DNA of 64,000 nt from Desulfobacteraceae bacterium. GTDB lineage: Bacteria; Desulfobacterota; Desulfobacteria; Desulfobacterales; Desulfosalsimonadaceae. The position numbers were made by a program, and so were the translations under genes. Each line of letters opens with the position of its first letter. Position 1 is the first letter of the stretch. The notes below the pieces were generated by a model, which was given only the letters and a program-made list of their open reading frames with translations, was not told where the DNA came from and did not search any database. Of this stretch, positions 49,501 to 57,694 are shown in pieces. The DNA is taken from positions 50,487-114,486 of the forward strand of contig JAABSH010000008.1 in the NCBI GenBank assembly GCA_011390465.1. The letters run 5' to 3'.

Positions 49501-49814
49501 TTATTGGGAACAGCAGGAGCCGGCGCCGCTGCATCCCCCGCACCCGCCCCCCAGTTTCATGGGAGAGGTGATTTTAAAGCCCGTATTAATGAAATCCACC
49601 GCAATGGGCTGGGCTTTTTTCAGGAACTCTTTTTCCACGAGATACTCCACGCCGGCGATTTTAAAGACCATATCCGTATGCCGTTTTTCATCCATGGCCA
49701 TTACGATCTGGGCGCCCCCGCTGCGGCAACGGTGCCCCCTTCATCCGCGGATACCCGGGGAAGGGCTGCGGCCAGCAGAGCTATCATCGTTGCAATCAGC
49801 GTATTGATTTTCAT
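49501..49814 (-). pseudogene. HesB/IscA-like protein split by a frameshift
   Basis: A start at 49814 with GGAG upstream gives MKINTLIATMIALLAAALP... and stops at 49701 after AAAGAPRS. In the next frame, QIVMAMDEKRHTDMVFKIAG runs to the stop at 49501 and reads as the second half of a HesB/A-type carrier (VEYLVEKEFLKKAQPIAVDF, TGFKITSP) with a Cys-rich end, CGGCSGAGSCC. One extra G in the G run around 49724-49728 would join both. The joined protein would begin with a signal-peptide-like stretch or, alternatively, a decayed HesB N-terminus without its first cysteine. HesB-like proteins include known selenoproteins, but no in-frame UGA here fits. Cause (mutation, sequencing error or recoding) is open. 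Confidence 0.6.
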
Positions 49815-49856
49815 TGGTTTTCTCCTTTTTATTGGATATGTTCCATATTCTGTTTA

Positions 49857-50300
49857 TCAAACCGGAAGGACGCCGGTCGGCTCACCCTTGATCATGACTT
49901 TAGGAGTGGGACCCAGGGCCTTTACCGCGGTAATGACGTCCTTGGCCACGCTGACGAACTTGGTGGATTCCGCGGACGATATCCACGAAAAATGCAGCCG
50001 GTCGGGTTCCAGGCCGGTATGCTCCAGCAGGTTTTTGAGCAAGGCGAATTTTCGGCGGGCATAATAATTGCCTTTGCTGTAATGGCAGTCTCCGGGATGG
50101 CAGCCGGATACCCAGACGCCGTCCGCGCCTTGTCGGAAGGCGGCAAGAATGAATTTTGGCGATACCCGGCCGCTGCACGGAAGGCGGATAATACGGAAAT
50201 TTGGCGGATATTCCATGCGACTGACACCGGCCAGGTCCGCGGCCCCGTAAGTACACCAGTTACAGAAAAAGGCGATAATGATGGGTTCCCATTCGTTCAT
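49857..50300 (-). CDS. mvhD: MvhD/FlpD-like electron-transfer subunit
   Basis: A 147-residue protein of the methyl-viologen-reducing hydrogenase delta family: FFCNWCTYGAADLAG, RLPCSGRVSPKFILAAF, and VSGCHPGDCHYSKGNYYARRK, giving five conserved cysteines for a 2Fe-2S cluster. MvhD passes electrons to HdrA in flavin-bifurcating complexes. No hdrA is in the window; an HdrD/TmcB-like gene is 490 bases upstream in the same direction, with a small Cys protein between. GGAATAA precedes the ATG. Confidence 0.9.
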   Translation of the reverse strand: MNEWEPIIIAFFCNWCTYGAADLAGVSRMEYPPNFRIIRLPCSGRVSPKFILAAFRQGADGVWVSGCHPGDCHYSKGNYYARRKFALLKNLLEHTGLEPDRLHFSWISSAESTKFVSVAKDVITAVKALGPTPKVMIKGEPTGVLPV

Positions 50301-50340
50301 GATATTTATTCCTTTTGGATTTCAATTATTGAAGTCGGCG

Positions 50341-50745
50341 CTATGTGCGGAACGCCCCTTCCCCGGGCCGGCGGCGCTGAACCAGATGCACCCGCCGCCG
50401 GTCCCGCCGCCATTGGTTCAAGGCCCGGATCTGCTCGCGCAGGTCCCGGCAGATTATCCGGAAATACCGGACATCTCCGCACTTCGCGGGATCAATGTGC
50501 ACATAAAAATAATTAAAAAAAACCGTTCCCGGTCCCATGGTTTTCAAAAGTCCGCTGATCCGGGAGGCCGTGTTGAAATAGGCCTCGATATCCAGGATAT
50601 TTTCACAGACCTCATCCAGCAGTGAAAGAATCTGGCGATAGGCGTCGGGATGTTCCCGGATGACCTGGTCGGACCGTTCGTAATATTTCTGCCACCGGGC
50701 TTTCAACTGGCAGTTCAGACAGTTGCATAGGGTGCTGTCGTCCAT
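50341..50745 (-). CDS. Small cysteine-motif protein between HdrD-like and MvhD-like genes
   Basis: A 134-residue protein I do not recognise. The N-terminus has CNCLNC (Cys 7, 9, 12), followed by a mostly helical, charged body (DEVCENILDIEAYFNTASRI) and a very basic tail (RRDRRRVHLVQRRR). The central VFFNYFYVHIDPAKCG looks like a small alpha/beta segment. Position inside the Hdr/Mvh cluster suggests a cluster-binding or adaptor subunit of that redox complex. Confidence 0.6.
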   Translation of the reverse strand: MDDSTLCNCLNCQLKARWQKYYERSDQVIREHPDAYRQILSLLDEVCENILDIEAYFNTASRISGLLKTMGPGTVFFNYFYVHIDPAKCGDVRYFRIICRDLREQIRALNQWRRDRRRVHLVQRRRPGEGAFRT

Positions 50746-50787
50746 GAAATTTTTTCCAAAAAAAAAGCAAGAAAGGCGTGGAAATTC

Positions 50788-52086
50788 TTATTCCGGCAGA
50801 TTGATTTCCTTTAAGTCATCGCCAAGGTATTCCCGCTCATTTTCTCCCAGAACGCCCAGGGAAAGGGCAATGAGGGTCCAGAGATGGATGGAGCGGTATC
50901 CGCCGTAATGCTCGCCCAATTCATGGATCTGGGCATGACAGTTGTGGCAGGGAGTGATGACATAAGGTGCGCCCGTTGCCTTTATCTGCTGGTCCTTGAG
51001 CCATCCATATTGCAGGCGTTCTTCCTTGTACCCGGACTGGAGGTTGCCGCCGCCCCCGCCGCAACAATAATTATTGGAACGGTTCGGATAGATTTCCATA
51101 AAATTTTCTTCACCCACGCACGCTTTGACCACAAACCGGAGATCTTCCGCCAGAGGATCGCCAAAACTTTTACGCACCTGCTGGCAGGGATCCTGAACAG
51201 TAAATTTGATTTTTAAATCCCGGTTCCAATCTGAACTTACATTGAGTTTTCCTTCCCGCAGCCAAAGGGCATAGTATTTAACCATGGGCTCAATTTTCAG
51301 GTCTGTTTTGATGCCGTAGCGCTGCTGCCCCTTCCATACGGAATAGGTCGAATGCCCGCATTCCGTATTGAGGTAGACCTTGCACCCAAGGCTTTCGGCG
51401 GTGCGGATGGTTTTTTCGGCAATTTTTTTCCAGTTTTCATCATCCGCCAGGAACATGCAGTAATTTTCTCCGCCCCACCCCTCGCAGCTATAGGTCCAGT
51501 CCGCCCCCACAATATGGAGGATTTTCCATAACGGAACCATCTCATCCGGCTCGGTTACCGGTTCCCGGGAATTCTGGCTGACAAAAAAGTATGCGCCCTG
51601 CTTATCCATGGGGGCTTGCAAATCTTCCCAGCCGGGCTGGGTTTCCCGGACCTCCTCCACCACGTCTTCCACCACGAATTTAAAGTCATCCGGGGGGGTT
51701 CCCATGGCGCTGCAGCTTTCGTTTTTAATGGCCATATCACAGGAACCCAAAATGCCTTTGGGCCGTTCCTCCCGGGGCCAGAGTTTTCTGGCTTCAAATA
51801 CCAGGCCCGGGATGTTGATTGCCATGGGGCAGACATGGGTGCAACGCTCGCACATGGTGCACATCCAGACCCAGGGATGCTTTGAGATTTCCTCATCCAG
51901 ACCCAGGGCCACCATGCGCAAAAATTTTCGCGGGTCCATATTTTCCAGGCCTGTTGCCGGACACCCGGACGAGCATGCCCCGCAGGTCAGACACAGGGAT
52001 AAATTTCCGCCGTCCGGCAGGCTCTGTTTTGTTCGATCCAGAAATTCGGTTTTTTTTGTTCTTGGAAGTTTGATTGAATCGTTCAT
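50788..52086 (-). CDS. HdrD/TmcB-like iron-sulfur oxidoreductase
   Basis: A 432-residue protein with GAGGAG before the ATG. Two 4Fe-4S sites: C32/C35/C38/C42 and C76/C79/C82/C86. The CCG region follows: the first copy is degenerate (SCEGWGGENYC, NTECGHS), the second is intact (VQDPCQQVRK, NYCCGGGGGNL, TPCHNCHAQ). This is the pattern of HdrD-related subunits such as TmcB and HmcF in sulfate reducers, which relay electrons between membrane or cytochrome partners and cytoplasmic thiols. It heads the operon containing the MvhD-like gene. A 22-nt motif copy lies about 385 bases upstream. Confidence 0.88.
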   Translation of the reverse strand: MNDSIKLPRTKKTEFLDRTKQSLPDGGNLSLCLTCGACSSGCPATGLENMDPRKFLRMVALGLDEEISKHPWVWMCTMCERCTHVCPMAINIPGLVFEARKLWPREERPKGILGSCDMAIKNESCSAMGTPPDDFKFVVEDVVEEVRETQPGWEDLQAPMDKQGAYFFVSQNSREPVTEPDEMVPLWKILHIVGADWTYSCEGWGGENYCMFLADDENWKKIAEKTIRTAESLGCKVYLNTECGHSTYSVWKGQQRYGIKTDLKIEPMVKYYALWLREGKLNVSSDWNRDLKIKFTVQDPCQQVRKSFGDPLAEDLRFVVKACVGEENFMEIYPNRSNNYCCGGGGGNLQSGYKEERLQYGWLKDQQIKATGAPYVITPCHNCHAQIHELGEHYGGYRSIHLWTLIALSLGVLGENEREYLGDDLKEINLPE

Positions 52087-52679
52087 TTTCGCTCCTCAAA
52101 ATATGTTATGGTTAATAATATTGAATTGTTATAAACCAAAAGCATGGAAACGGGAGCACATCCGGCAAAACAGGAGACGGCAAAGATAACGAAAGCTAAC
52201 AGTGATGCAGGGAAAATAACTGTTTAGCAGGGCCGTAAGGCCAGCTATTCTTGAAGTGAAACAAAGAAATGGAGAAAAAGACTTCTAAGAAATTCTATTT
52301 TTGTGGCCCATGGCGTCGTGTGCGCTACCAATCCCGGGTAGATGTGCCGTTAATGCTCATGTAAAGCCAAAAAACAGATATCTCATGATATTATGAATAA
52401 ATATATTTTAAATAAATAGTTACGGAGGATTAAAATTTAAAGATTTTACGCTAAAGAAAAAAAACAGAGATGTCAATTTGATAATATCTATAGAATCTTT
52501 AAATTCGATAGGTTTTATCAATACATTTGCAGCACAACGCCAAAATCATTGAAAATGAAACCTTGTCAGTGGTAAACGTAAATTCAGATAAATATTTTTG
52601 GTAGAGGGTGTCCGGATATGCCGTATCTGACCACAAAAAATGGTGGGCAAATCATGAAAAAACGAAATTAATATCATAA
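52087..52679. other. 593-base gene-free region between divergent genes
   Basis: No convincing gene. It contains the 22-nt motif at 52470-52491, an AACAGT/ACTGTT inverted pair at about 52198-52224, and a small hairpin GGGCCGTAAGGCC just after it. The part nearest the sensor kinase is AT-rich. The GC-rich stretch 52300-52370 (CCAATCCCGGGTAGATGTGC) does not match any RNA family I know. Confidence 0.4.
52470..52491 (-). promoter_or_regulatory. 22-nt shared operator-like motif, site 5
   Basis: On the minus strand: ATAGATATTATCAAATTGAC then AT, with TTGACA as a consensus -35 pointing at the HdrD/TmcB-like gene. It is the closest copy to the five-site consensus. The long distance to the start codon would imply a leader of about 350 bases. 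Confidence 0.6.
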
Positions 52680-54203
52680 ATGAGATACAAATTCTCTATT
52701 CGAAAGAAAATGTTTCTGGTCATGCTGGCGCCGGCGCTGGTGCTGGTGCTGGTCATGCTGATGGATTATCGGAATATAAGTGTTCTGGGCCAGAGCGCTG
52801 AGCAGATTCTTTCGAAAAATTATAAAAGTATTAATGCGGCCCTGCAGATCCGCCGCTCTCTGGAAAAGAACCAGACCCGGCTGCTGTATCAGTTTTTTCA
52901 GACCCAAATTCAGACCCCGCCATCCGCCCCCCTTTCTTTTTTGCAGGATGCTGATATCGAGCAGATTTTGGGTATTTGCCGGGAAAACATCACCGAGCCC
53001 GGTGAAGAAGCAATTATCAAAGACCTGTACAAAATTTTGGAAACGTACCGGATAAAATGGAAGGGAATCGCAAACCGTGATGCCGAGATCCATGGCCTTG
53101 GCAGTCAGATCTATGCTTTTATCGCTACAACCGACAGGTTTAATGATAAATTAAATGATTTAATCCTGTTGAATGAACAGGCCATGGAAAAGGCGGAAAC
53201 CCAGACACGGCTGATTGCGGATCAGACAATACGCTATTCTATCACCCTTTTGATCATCGCCATATCCTTCACTTTTCTGCTGAGCTATCTGCTTTCCGGC
53301 CGTATTTCACGGCCCCTGACCATTCTTGCGGACACCATGGCAACCGTCAAGGAAGGCAGCGGCCGATATCCCCGAATCAACATCAACACCAATGATGAAA
53401 TCGGGTTCCTGGCCCAGCAGTTCAACCGGCTGTTTGAACGGCTGGAACTGTTTGATCACCGGAGCGCTGAGCAGTTTATTCAAGTTCAATCAAAAGCAGA
53501 TCAGGCGGAGGTTGCCAAAGCATCTTTTATTGCGGATTTATCCCATCAGTTAAAGACCCCAATGACATCCATCGCCATGAGCATCGGCCTGCTGTTTGAA
53601 AAAGGCGACGCGCTGACAGAGGTTAAACAAAAAAAATTAATTGAAACGGCCATGGAAGAATGCCTGCGGTTAACCGCCCTGATCAATGAGCTTGTGGATA
53701 TCGCCAAACTGGAAAGTATGGTGCGGCCGCTTAAAAAAGAAGTGCTCGCCATCGACCGGGTCGTGACGGAAACCCTCCAGCCCCTGATGCATCAGGCCGA
53801 AGAAAAGGGCGTTCAAATCAAAATTCACATCGAAAATACTATTTCACGGGTGGCCATTGATTCTTTGCGGTTTCCGTGGGTATTAACCAACCTGGTGGGC
53901 AATGCCATCCGCTATACCGACAAAGGCGGCCTTGTTGAGATCAGAATTAAAAAAGAAGGTCACCGGTGCCATTTTCAATGCATGGATACCGGCAGCGGCA
54001 TTGATCCGGAATTTTTGCCGAAAATTTTTGACCGGTATTCCCAGTTTTCAGAACGGGAAAAAAGCGGTACCATCGGGCTGGGGCTTGCCATTGTAAAAGA
54101 AATTATTGAACAGCATGGCGGGGATATCACTGTTAAAAGCCGGGTGTGCAAAGGCACGGAATTTGAATTCTGGATTCCCATCGGCGATATCAGGAGGGAA
54201 TAA
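52680..54203 (+). CDS. Membrane sensor histidine kinase (HAMP, HisKA, HATPase)
   Basis: A 507-residue protein. Helix 1 is at residues 10-28, a periplasmic helical sensor runs to about 182, helix 2 spans 185-206, then HAMP (SGRISRPLTILADTMATVKEG). The H-box IADLSHQLKTPMTSI has phosphoacceptor H289, and the ATPase domain has NAIRYTDKGG (N box), MDTGSGID (G1) and GTIGLGLAIVK (G2). The layout resembles KinB-type kinases. The stop overlaps the ATG of the sigma-54 activator, its cognate partner. The periplasmic signal is unknown. Confidence 0.92.
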   Translation: MRYKFSIRKKMFLVMLAPALVLVLVMLMDYRNISVLGQSAEQILSKNYKSINAALQIRRSLEKNQTRLLYQFFQTQIQTPPSAPLSFLQDADIEQILGICRENITEPGEEAIIKDLYKILETYRIKWKGIANRDAEIHGLGSQIYAFIATTDRFNDKLNDLILLNEQAMEKAETQTRLIADQTIRYSITLLIIAISFTFLLSYLLSGRISRPLTILADTMATVKEGSGRYPRININTNDEIGFLAQQFNRLFERLELFDHRSAEQFIQVQSKADQAEVAKASFIADLSHQLKTPMTSIAMSIGLLFEKGDALTEVKQKKLIETAMEECLRLTALINELVDIAKLESMVRPLKKEVLAIDRVVTETLQPLMHQAEEKGVQIKIHIENTISRVAIDSLRFPWVLTNLVGNAIRYTDKGGLVEIRIKKEGHRCHFQCMDTGSGIDPEFLPKIFDRYSQFSEREKSGTIGLGLAIVKEIIEQHGGDITVKSRVCKGTEFEFWIPIGDIRRE

Positions 54204-55528
54204 TGAAGACAGCGCTTATTGTTGATGATGACCGCGGCATTGTGACCACCCTGGAAATTTATCTGGAAGAACTCGGGTTTACCGTTTATTCCGCGTCCAC
54301 GGCGGCCCAGGGGCTTTTGCTGCTGAAAACCCGGAACCCGGACATTGTTTTTCTGGATTTAAAGCTTCCGGATAAAAACGGCCTGGACATCCTCCCGGAA
54401 ATGATCGCCAGCGCCCCCCTTTGCGCGATTATTATCATTACCGCATACGCAACCATCGACACAGCGGTGAAGGCGGTGAAGACGGGCGCTTTTGACTATC
54501 TGCCCAAGCCTTTCACCCCGGCCCAGATCACCCGGGTCATTGAAATGATAAAACGGGTGAACAAACTGGAGTCCCAGCTGCGGTCCCTGAAGGGCATCAC
54601 CCAGGAAGGCGGCCTTATTACCCGCAGCCGCCGGATGACAAAAATATTGAAAACCGCCCGCCAGGTTGCCGATTCCACCGCAACGGTTTTGATTACCGGG
54701 GAGTCCGGCACGGGCAAGGGCCTGCTGGCCCGATTGATTCATGACTGGAGCCCCCGGGCGTCAGCACCGTTTGTGGTGGTTGACTGCGCCGGTTTATACG
54801 AAAATCTGCTGGAAAGCGATTTGTTCGGACATCGTAAAGGCGCCTTTACCGGAGCCATTGAAGACAAAGAAGGCAAACTGAAAATTGCGGACGGCGGAAC
54901 GGTGTTTCTTGATGAAGTCTCTGAAATGACCCCTTCCATTCAGGCCCGGTTTTTGCGGTTTTTGCAAAGCCGGGAGTTTGAGCGCTTAGGGGACACAACA
55001 AGCCTTAAAGTGGATGTCCGGGTCATCGGTGCAACAAACAAATCCCTTGAAGATCTGGTGGCGGAAGCGCGGTTTCGCCAGGATCTTTATTTCCGCATGA
55101 ACGTGGTGGAGCTTAACCTGCCGCCGTTATGTGAAAGGCCCGAAGACATCCGCATACTTGCGGAATTTTACGTGAAACGATTTGCCCTGTTAAATGAAAA
55201 GCCCCTCTCCGGCATTGCGGATGACGCTCTGGAACGTCTTGAAAATTATAAATGGCCGGGCAACGTCCGGGAACTGGTTAATGTTATTGAACGCGGCACC
55301 ATTTTGTGCCAGGGAAAACAGCTGACCCTCCGGGAACTGCCGCCGCACATTGCAGATTTCAATAAAACCGCCACTGGCCGGGAGCAGTTTAAAAGTCTGG
55401 CGGAAATTGAAAAAAATTATATTCAGCATGTTTTAACCCGCACGGATTCCATTGATGAAGCATCAAAAATTTTAGGTATTGACCCGGCAACCCTGTGGCG
55501 AAAGCGGAAAAAATTTAATATTGATTAG
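54203..55528 (+). CDS. Sigma-54-dependent response regulator (NtrC/AlgB type)
   Basis: A 441-residue protein. Receiver domain with phosphoacceptor D52 and the acidic DDD pocket at residues 8-10. The AAA+ domain has Walker A GESGTGKG (166-173), the sigma-54-contacting GAFTGA loop (213-218) and Walker B GGTVFLDE (231-238), followed by a Fis-type helix-turn-helix at the end (DEASKILGIDPATLWRKRKK). It is fully equipped to open sigma-54 promoters. A textbook sigma-54 site lies 115 bases after its stop. Confidence 0.94.
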   Translation: MKTALIVDDDRGIVTTLEIYLEELGFTVYSASTAAQGLLLLKTRNPDIVFLDLKLPDKNGLDILPEMIASAPLCAIIIITAYATIDTAVKAVKTGAFDYLPKPFTPAQITRVIEMIKRVNKLESQLRSLKGITQEGGLITRSRRMTKILKTARQVADSTATVLITGESGTGKGLLARLIHDWSPRASAPFVVVDCAGLYENLLESDLFGHRKGAFTGAIEDKEGKLKIADGGTVFLDEVSEMTPSIQARFLRFLQSREFERLGDTTSLKVDVRVIGATNKSLEDLVAEARFRQDLYFRMNVVELNLPPLCERPEDIRILAEFYVKRFALLNEKPLSGIADDALERLENYKWPGNVRELVNVIERGTILCQGKQLTLRELPPHIADFNKTATGREQFKSLAEIEKNYIQHVLTRTDSIDEASKILGIDPATLWRKRKKFNID

Positions 55529-55533
55529 GTTCT

Positions 55534-55567
55534 TGCAAAATGCACGGCAAAAATCTTGCATTTTGCA
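55534..55567. terminator. TGCAAAATGCA hairpin after the response regulator
   Basis: TGCAAAATGCA (55534-55544) and TGCATTTTGCA (55557-55567) pair with a 12-base loop, starting six bases after the stop. AGGATTTTACG follows, so termination would be partial at best. Confidence 0.45.
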
Positions 55568-55642
55568 GGATTTTACGTCAATTCCCCTCCTTTCTTTTCT
55601 CATTATTTTCTATTTGCCTGATTTTTTGGAATAATTCTGCCC

Positions 55643-55658
55643 TGGCACTTGTCTTGCT
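55643..55658 (+). promoter_or_regulatory. Sigma-54 promoter for the receiver-ktr operon
   Basis: TGGCAC-TTGTC-TTGCT matches the -24/-12 consensus TGGCAC-N5-TTGC exactly, with GG and GC ten bases apart. Transcription would begin near 55668, after the ATG-like codon at 55667, which supports the start codon at 55739 for the downstream gene. The activator gene is immediately upstream. Confidence 0.82.
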
Positions 55659-55738
55659 TAGCTTGAATGAAGCAAACAACGTCCATGGGAAATTCCACGG
55701 CCCATTGTGATCCAACGCCAAAAAATACAGGCGGCCTT

Positions 55739-56338
55739 ATGAAAACATTGGTATGCGACATTGCGGCAGGCGACCGGTTTTGTTTGGATAACCGGGACCA
55801 GACATCCAGTCCGGTTCAGTGCATTGAAAAAGCCCTGTCTGAAAATTATGAACTGATCGTTATTTATTTTCCAGCGCGGCCCATAAAACAGCGGGATGCG
55901 TTGATTGAGCTTTGTGCGTTGTTAAAACGAAATGATCATACCTGCCGGATTCCGGTTTTGGCGCTTTTGCCTGTTAAGCACAGAGCATTGCTTGAAAAAC
56001 TAAGTGAGGTGAAAGTGGAATACGCAAAGATCATAAACCATGAGTCCGTTGCAAACACCTATCAGCACATTGACGCGCGAGACGCCGTTTCAACTGTTTT
56101 GTCCGGATGGTGCCCCTATATTGCCTACCAGCCCATTGATCGGCACAGGGAATTGGTGGTTTGTGGCGCCTATTATTCCCGCCTGGTACTTTCCGGAAAC
56201 AGGTTGGCCCGGACATGTCAACATCCGGATTTTAAAAGTTGTCCCTATTTTCAAAGTCCAAAAATTTCAAATGCGCAAAAAAACAAGGCAGGAATAAAAC
56301 CCGAGGTCTTTTATGACGTTTTACAGTCGATTTCTTAA
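55739..56338 (+). CDS. Pseudo-receiver protein with a cysteine-rich C-terminus
   Basis: 199 residues from the ATG at 55739, chosen because the sigma-54 start site falls near 55668 and AGGCGG precedes this ATG; a start at 55667 is less likely. Residues 1-115 look like a degenerate CheY fold (LVCDIAAGD, ELIVIYFPARP, CRIPVLALLPV) without a clear phosphoacceptor. The C-terminal part has CGAYYSRLVLSG followed by CQHPDFKSCPYF, three Cys and a His that could bind a metal or cluster. It overlaps the potassium channel gene by 26 bases. It may tune the K+ transporter or the two-component system. Confidence 0.55.
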   Translation: MKTLVCDIAAGDRFCLDNRDQTSSPVQCIEKALSENYELIVIYFPARPIKQRDALIELCALLKRNDHTCRIPVLALLPVKHRALLEKLSEVKVEYAKIINHESVANTYQHIDARDAVSTVLSGWCPYIAYQPIDRHRELVVCGAYYSRLVLSGNRLARTCQHPDFKSCPYFQSPKISNAQKNKAGIKPEVFYDVLQSIS

Positions 56339-57683
56339 ATTTCATCCGGCCACCATTGTTCTGTCGAGTTTTCTTCTGGCCATTATCGCGGGGGCGCTGC
56401 TGCTGAAACTGCCGATATCCACAAACAGCGGTCATATTTCGTTGATTGACGCTCTTTTTACCGCTACTTCCGCTGTCTGTGTTACCGGCCTGATTGTGGT
56501 GGATACGGGCAGTTATTTTACTTTTTTCGGCCAGATCGTCATTCTGGTGCTCATCCAGATCGGCGGGCTGGGGGTGATGACCGTATCCGTGATGCTTTTT
56601 CGAATCATCGGCAGAAATATCACGTTCAGACAGCGCATGGCCATGCAGGATATTTTTGCGCATACCCCCAGGGGCGATATTTTTCAGCTGCTCAAAACCA
56701 TTTTTATTTTTACGGCCATTGTCGAACTCATCGGAATCACAGGTTTTTTTATTTACTGGGTGCAATCTGTCGATGTCGCCCGGGCGTTGTATCTGGCTGT
56801 ATTTCATTCAATTTCCGCATTTTGCAATGCCGGTTTTTCCCTTTTTCCAGACAGCATGACGGGCGCGAGCGGTGACTGGCTCCTGAACCTGAACATGTGT
56901 CTGCTGATTATCCTGGGCGGTATCGGATTTCCCGTGGTTTATGATGTTTACACAAAGTTGAAATCAGGACATCAGGAGCGCAGAAAGCTCTCTGTTCAGA
57001 CAAAGGTTGTTTTTTTTACCACCATGGCCCTGATTTTTTTCGGCGCCATCATGTTCTGGGTACTGGAAAAACCCAATATTCTGTCCGGCCGGCCATTTGG
57101 AGAAACCCTTTTGATCTCGTTTTTCCAGTCCGTGACGTGCCGGACGGCCGGTTTCAATACGGTTGATATCTCGCTGCTGTCCGATGCAACCCTGATGGTA
57201 ATGACCGGGCTGATGTTTTTCGGCGCGTCACCGGGTTCCTGCGGCGGCGGGGTTAAAACAACTTCTCTGGCCCTGATCGTGGCCTTTACCATCAGTCGTA
57301 TCCGAAAGCAAAAACGCCTGAACCTGTTTAAAAAAAGCATCCCTGTTGAAACCGTCAGCCGGTCGGTTTCACTAATGCTTGTCTGCCTGAGCCTGATCGG
57401 GCTGGTGCTGTTTTTATTGCTGGCCGGCAACGCATTGCAAGGCACCTTTGTTCCGTGCCTTGAAAGCCGGTTTATTGTGTATCTGTTTGAGACCGTGTCC
57501 GCATTCGGCACGGTCGGGCTTTCCATGGGCATTACCCCGTCGCTTTCCCTGTGGGGCAAAACCTGGATTATGTTGCTGATGTTTGTCGGCCGGGTCGGGG
57601 TGCTGACCTTTGCCTATATCATCGTGGGCGGCGGCACCGAAAAAGGGGTCGAGTACGCCGAAGAAAATATCATGATCGGTTAA
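56313..57683 (+). CDS. ktrB: TrkH/KtrB family potassium uptake channel
   Basis: A 456-residue membrane protein with four M1-P-M2 repeats. Selectivity-filter segments are visible: TSAVCVTGLIV, ISAFCNAGFSLF, SVTCRTAGFNTVD and VSAFGTVGLSMG, each with the conserved filter glycine. It imports K+, usually with Na+ coupling, gated by a KtrA-type ring. The gating subunit gene follows 11 bases downstream. The unit is headed by a sigma-54 promoter. Confidence 0.93.
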   Translation: MTFYSRFLKFHPATIVLSSFLLAIIAGALLLKLPISTNSGHISLIDALFTATSAVCVTGLIVVDTGSYFTFFGQIVILVLIQIGGLGVMTVSVMLFRIIGRNITFRQRMAMQDIFAHTPRGDIFQLLKTIFIFTAIVELIGITGFFIYWVQSVDVARALYLAVFHSISAFCNAGFSLFPDSMTGASGDWLLNLNMCLLIILGGIGFPVVYDVYTKLKSGHQERRKLSVQTKVVFFTTMALIFFGAIMFWVLEKPNILSGRPFGETLLISFFQSVTCRTAGFNTVDISLLSDATLMVMTGLMFFGASPGSCGGGVKTTSLALIVAFTISRIRKQKRLNLFKKSIPVETVSRSVSLMLVCLSLIGLVLFLLLAGNALQGTFVPCLESRFIVYLFETVSAFGTVGLSMGITPSLSLWGKTWIMLLMFVGRVGVLTFAYIIVGGGTEKGVEYAEENIMIG

Positions 57684-57694
57684 CGGAGTAAAAA

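Noticed and set aside
49701..49814. Selenocysteine at an in-frame UGA of the HesB-like gene
   Set aside because: The UGA upstream of the HesB frame is followed by codons that do not resemble the family (RGHRCRSGG), and no SECIS-like hairpin is evident after it. A single-base frameshift explains the data better.
49857..50745. Selenoprotein in the MvhD-like gene or its neighbour
   Set aside because: Both genes read through with Cys at the conserved positions and stop at ordinary ends; no UGA needs recoding.
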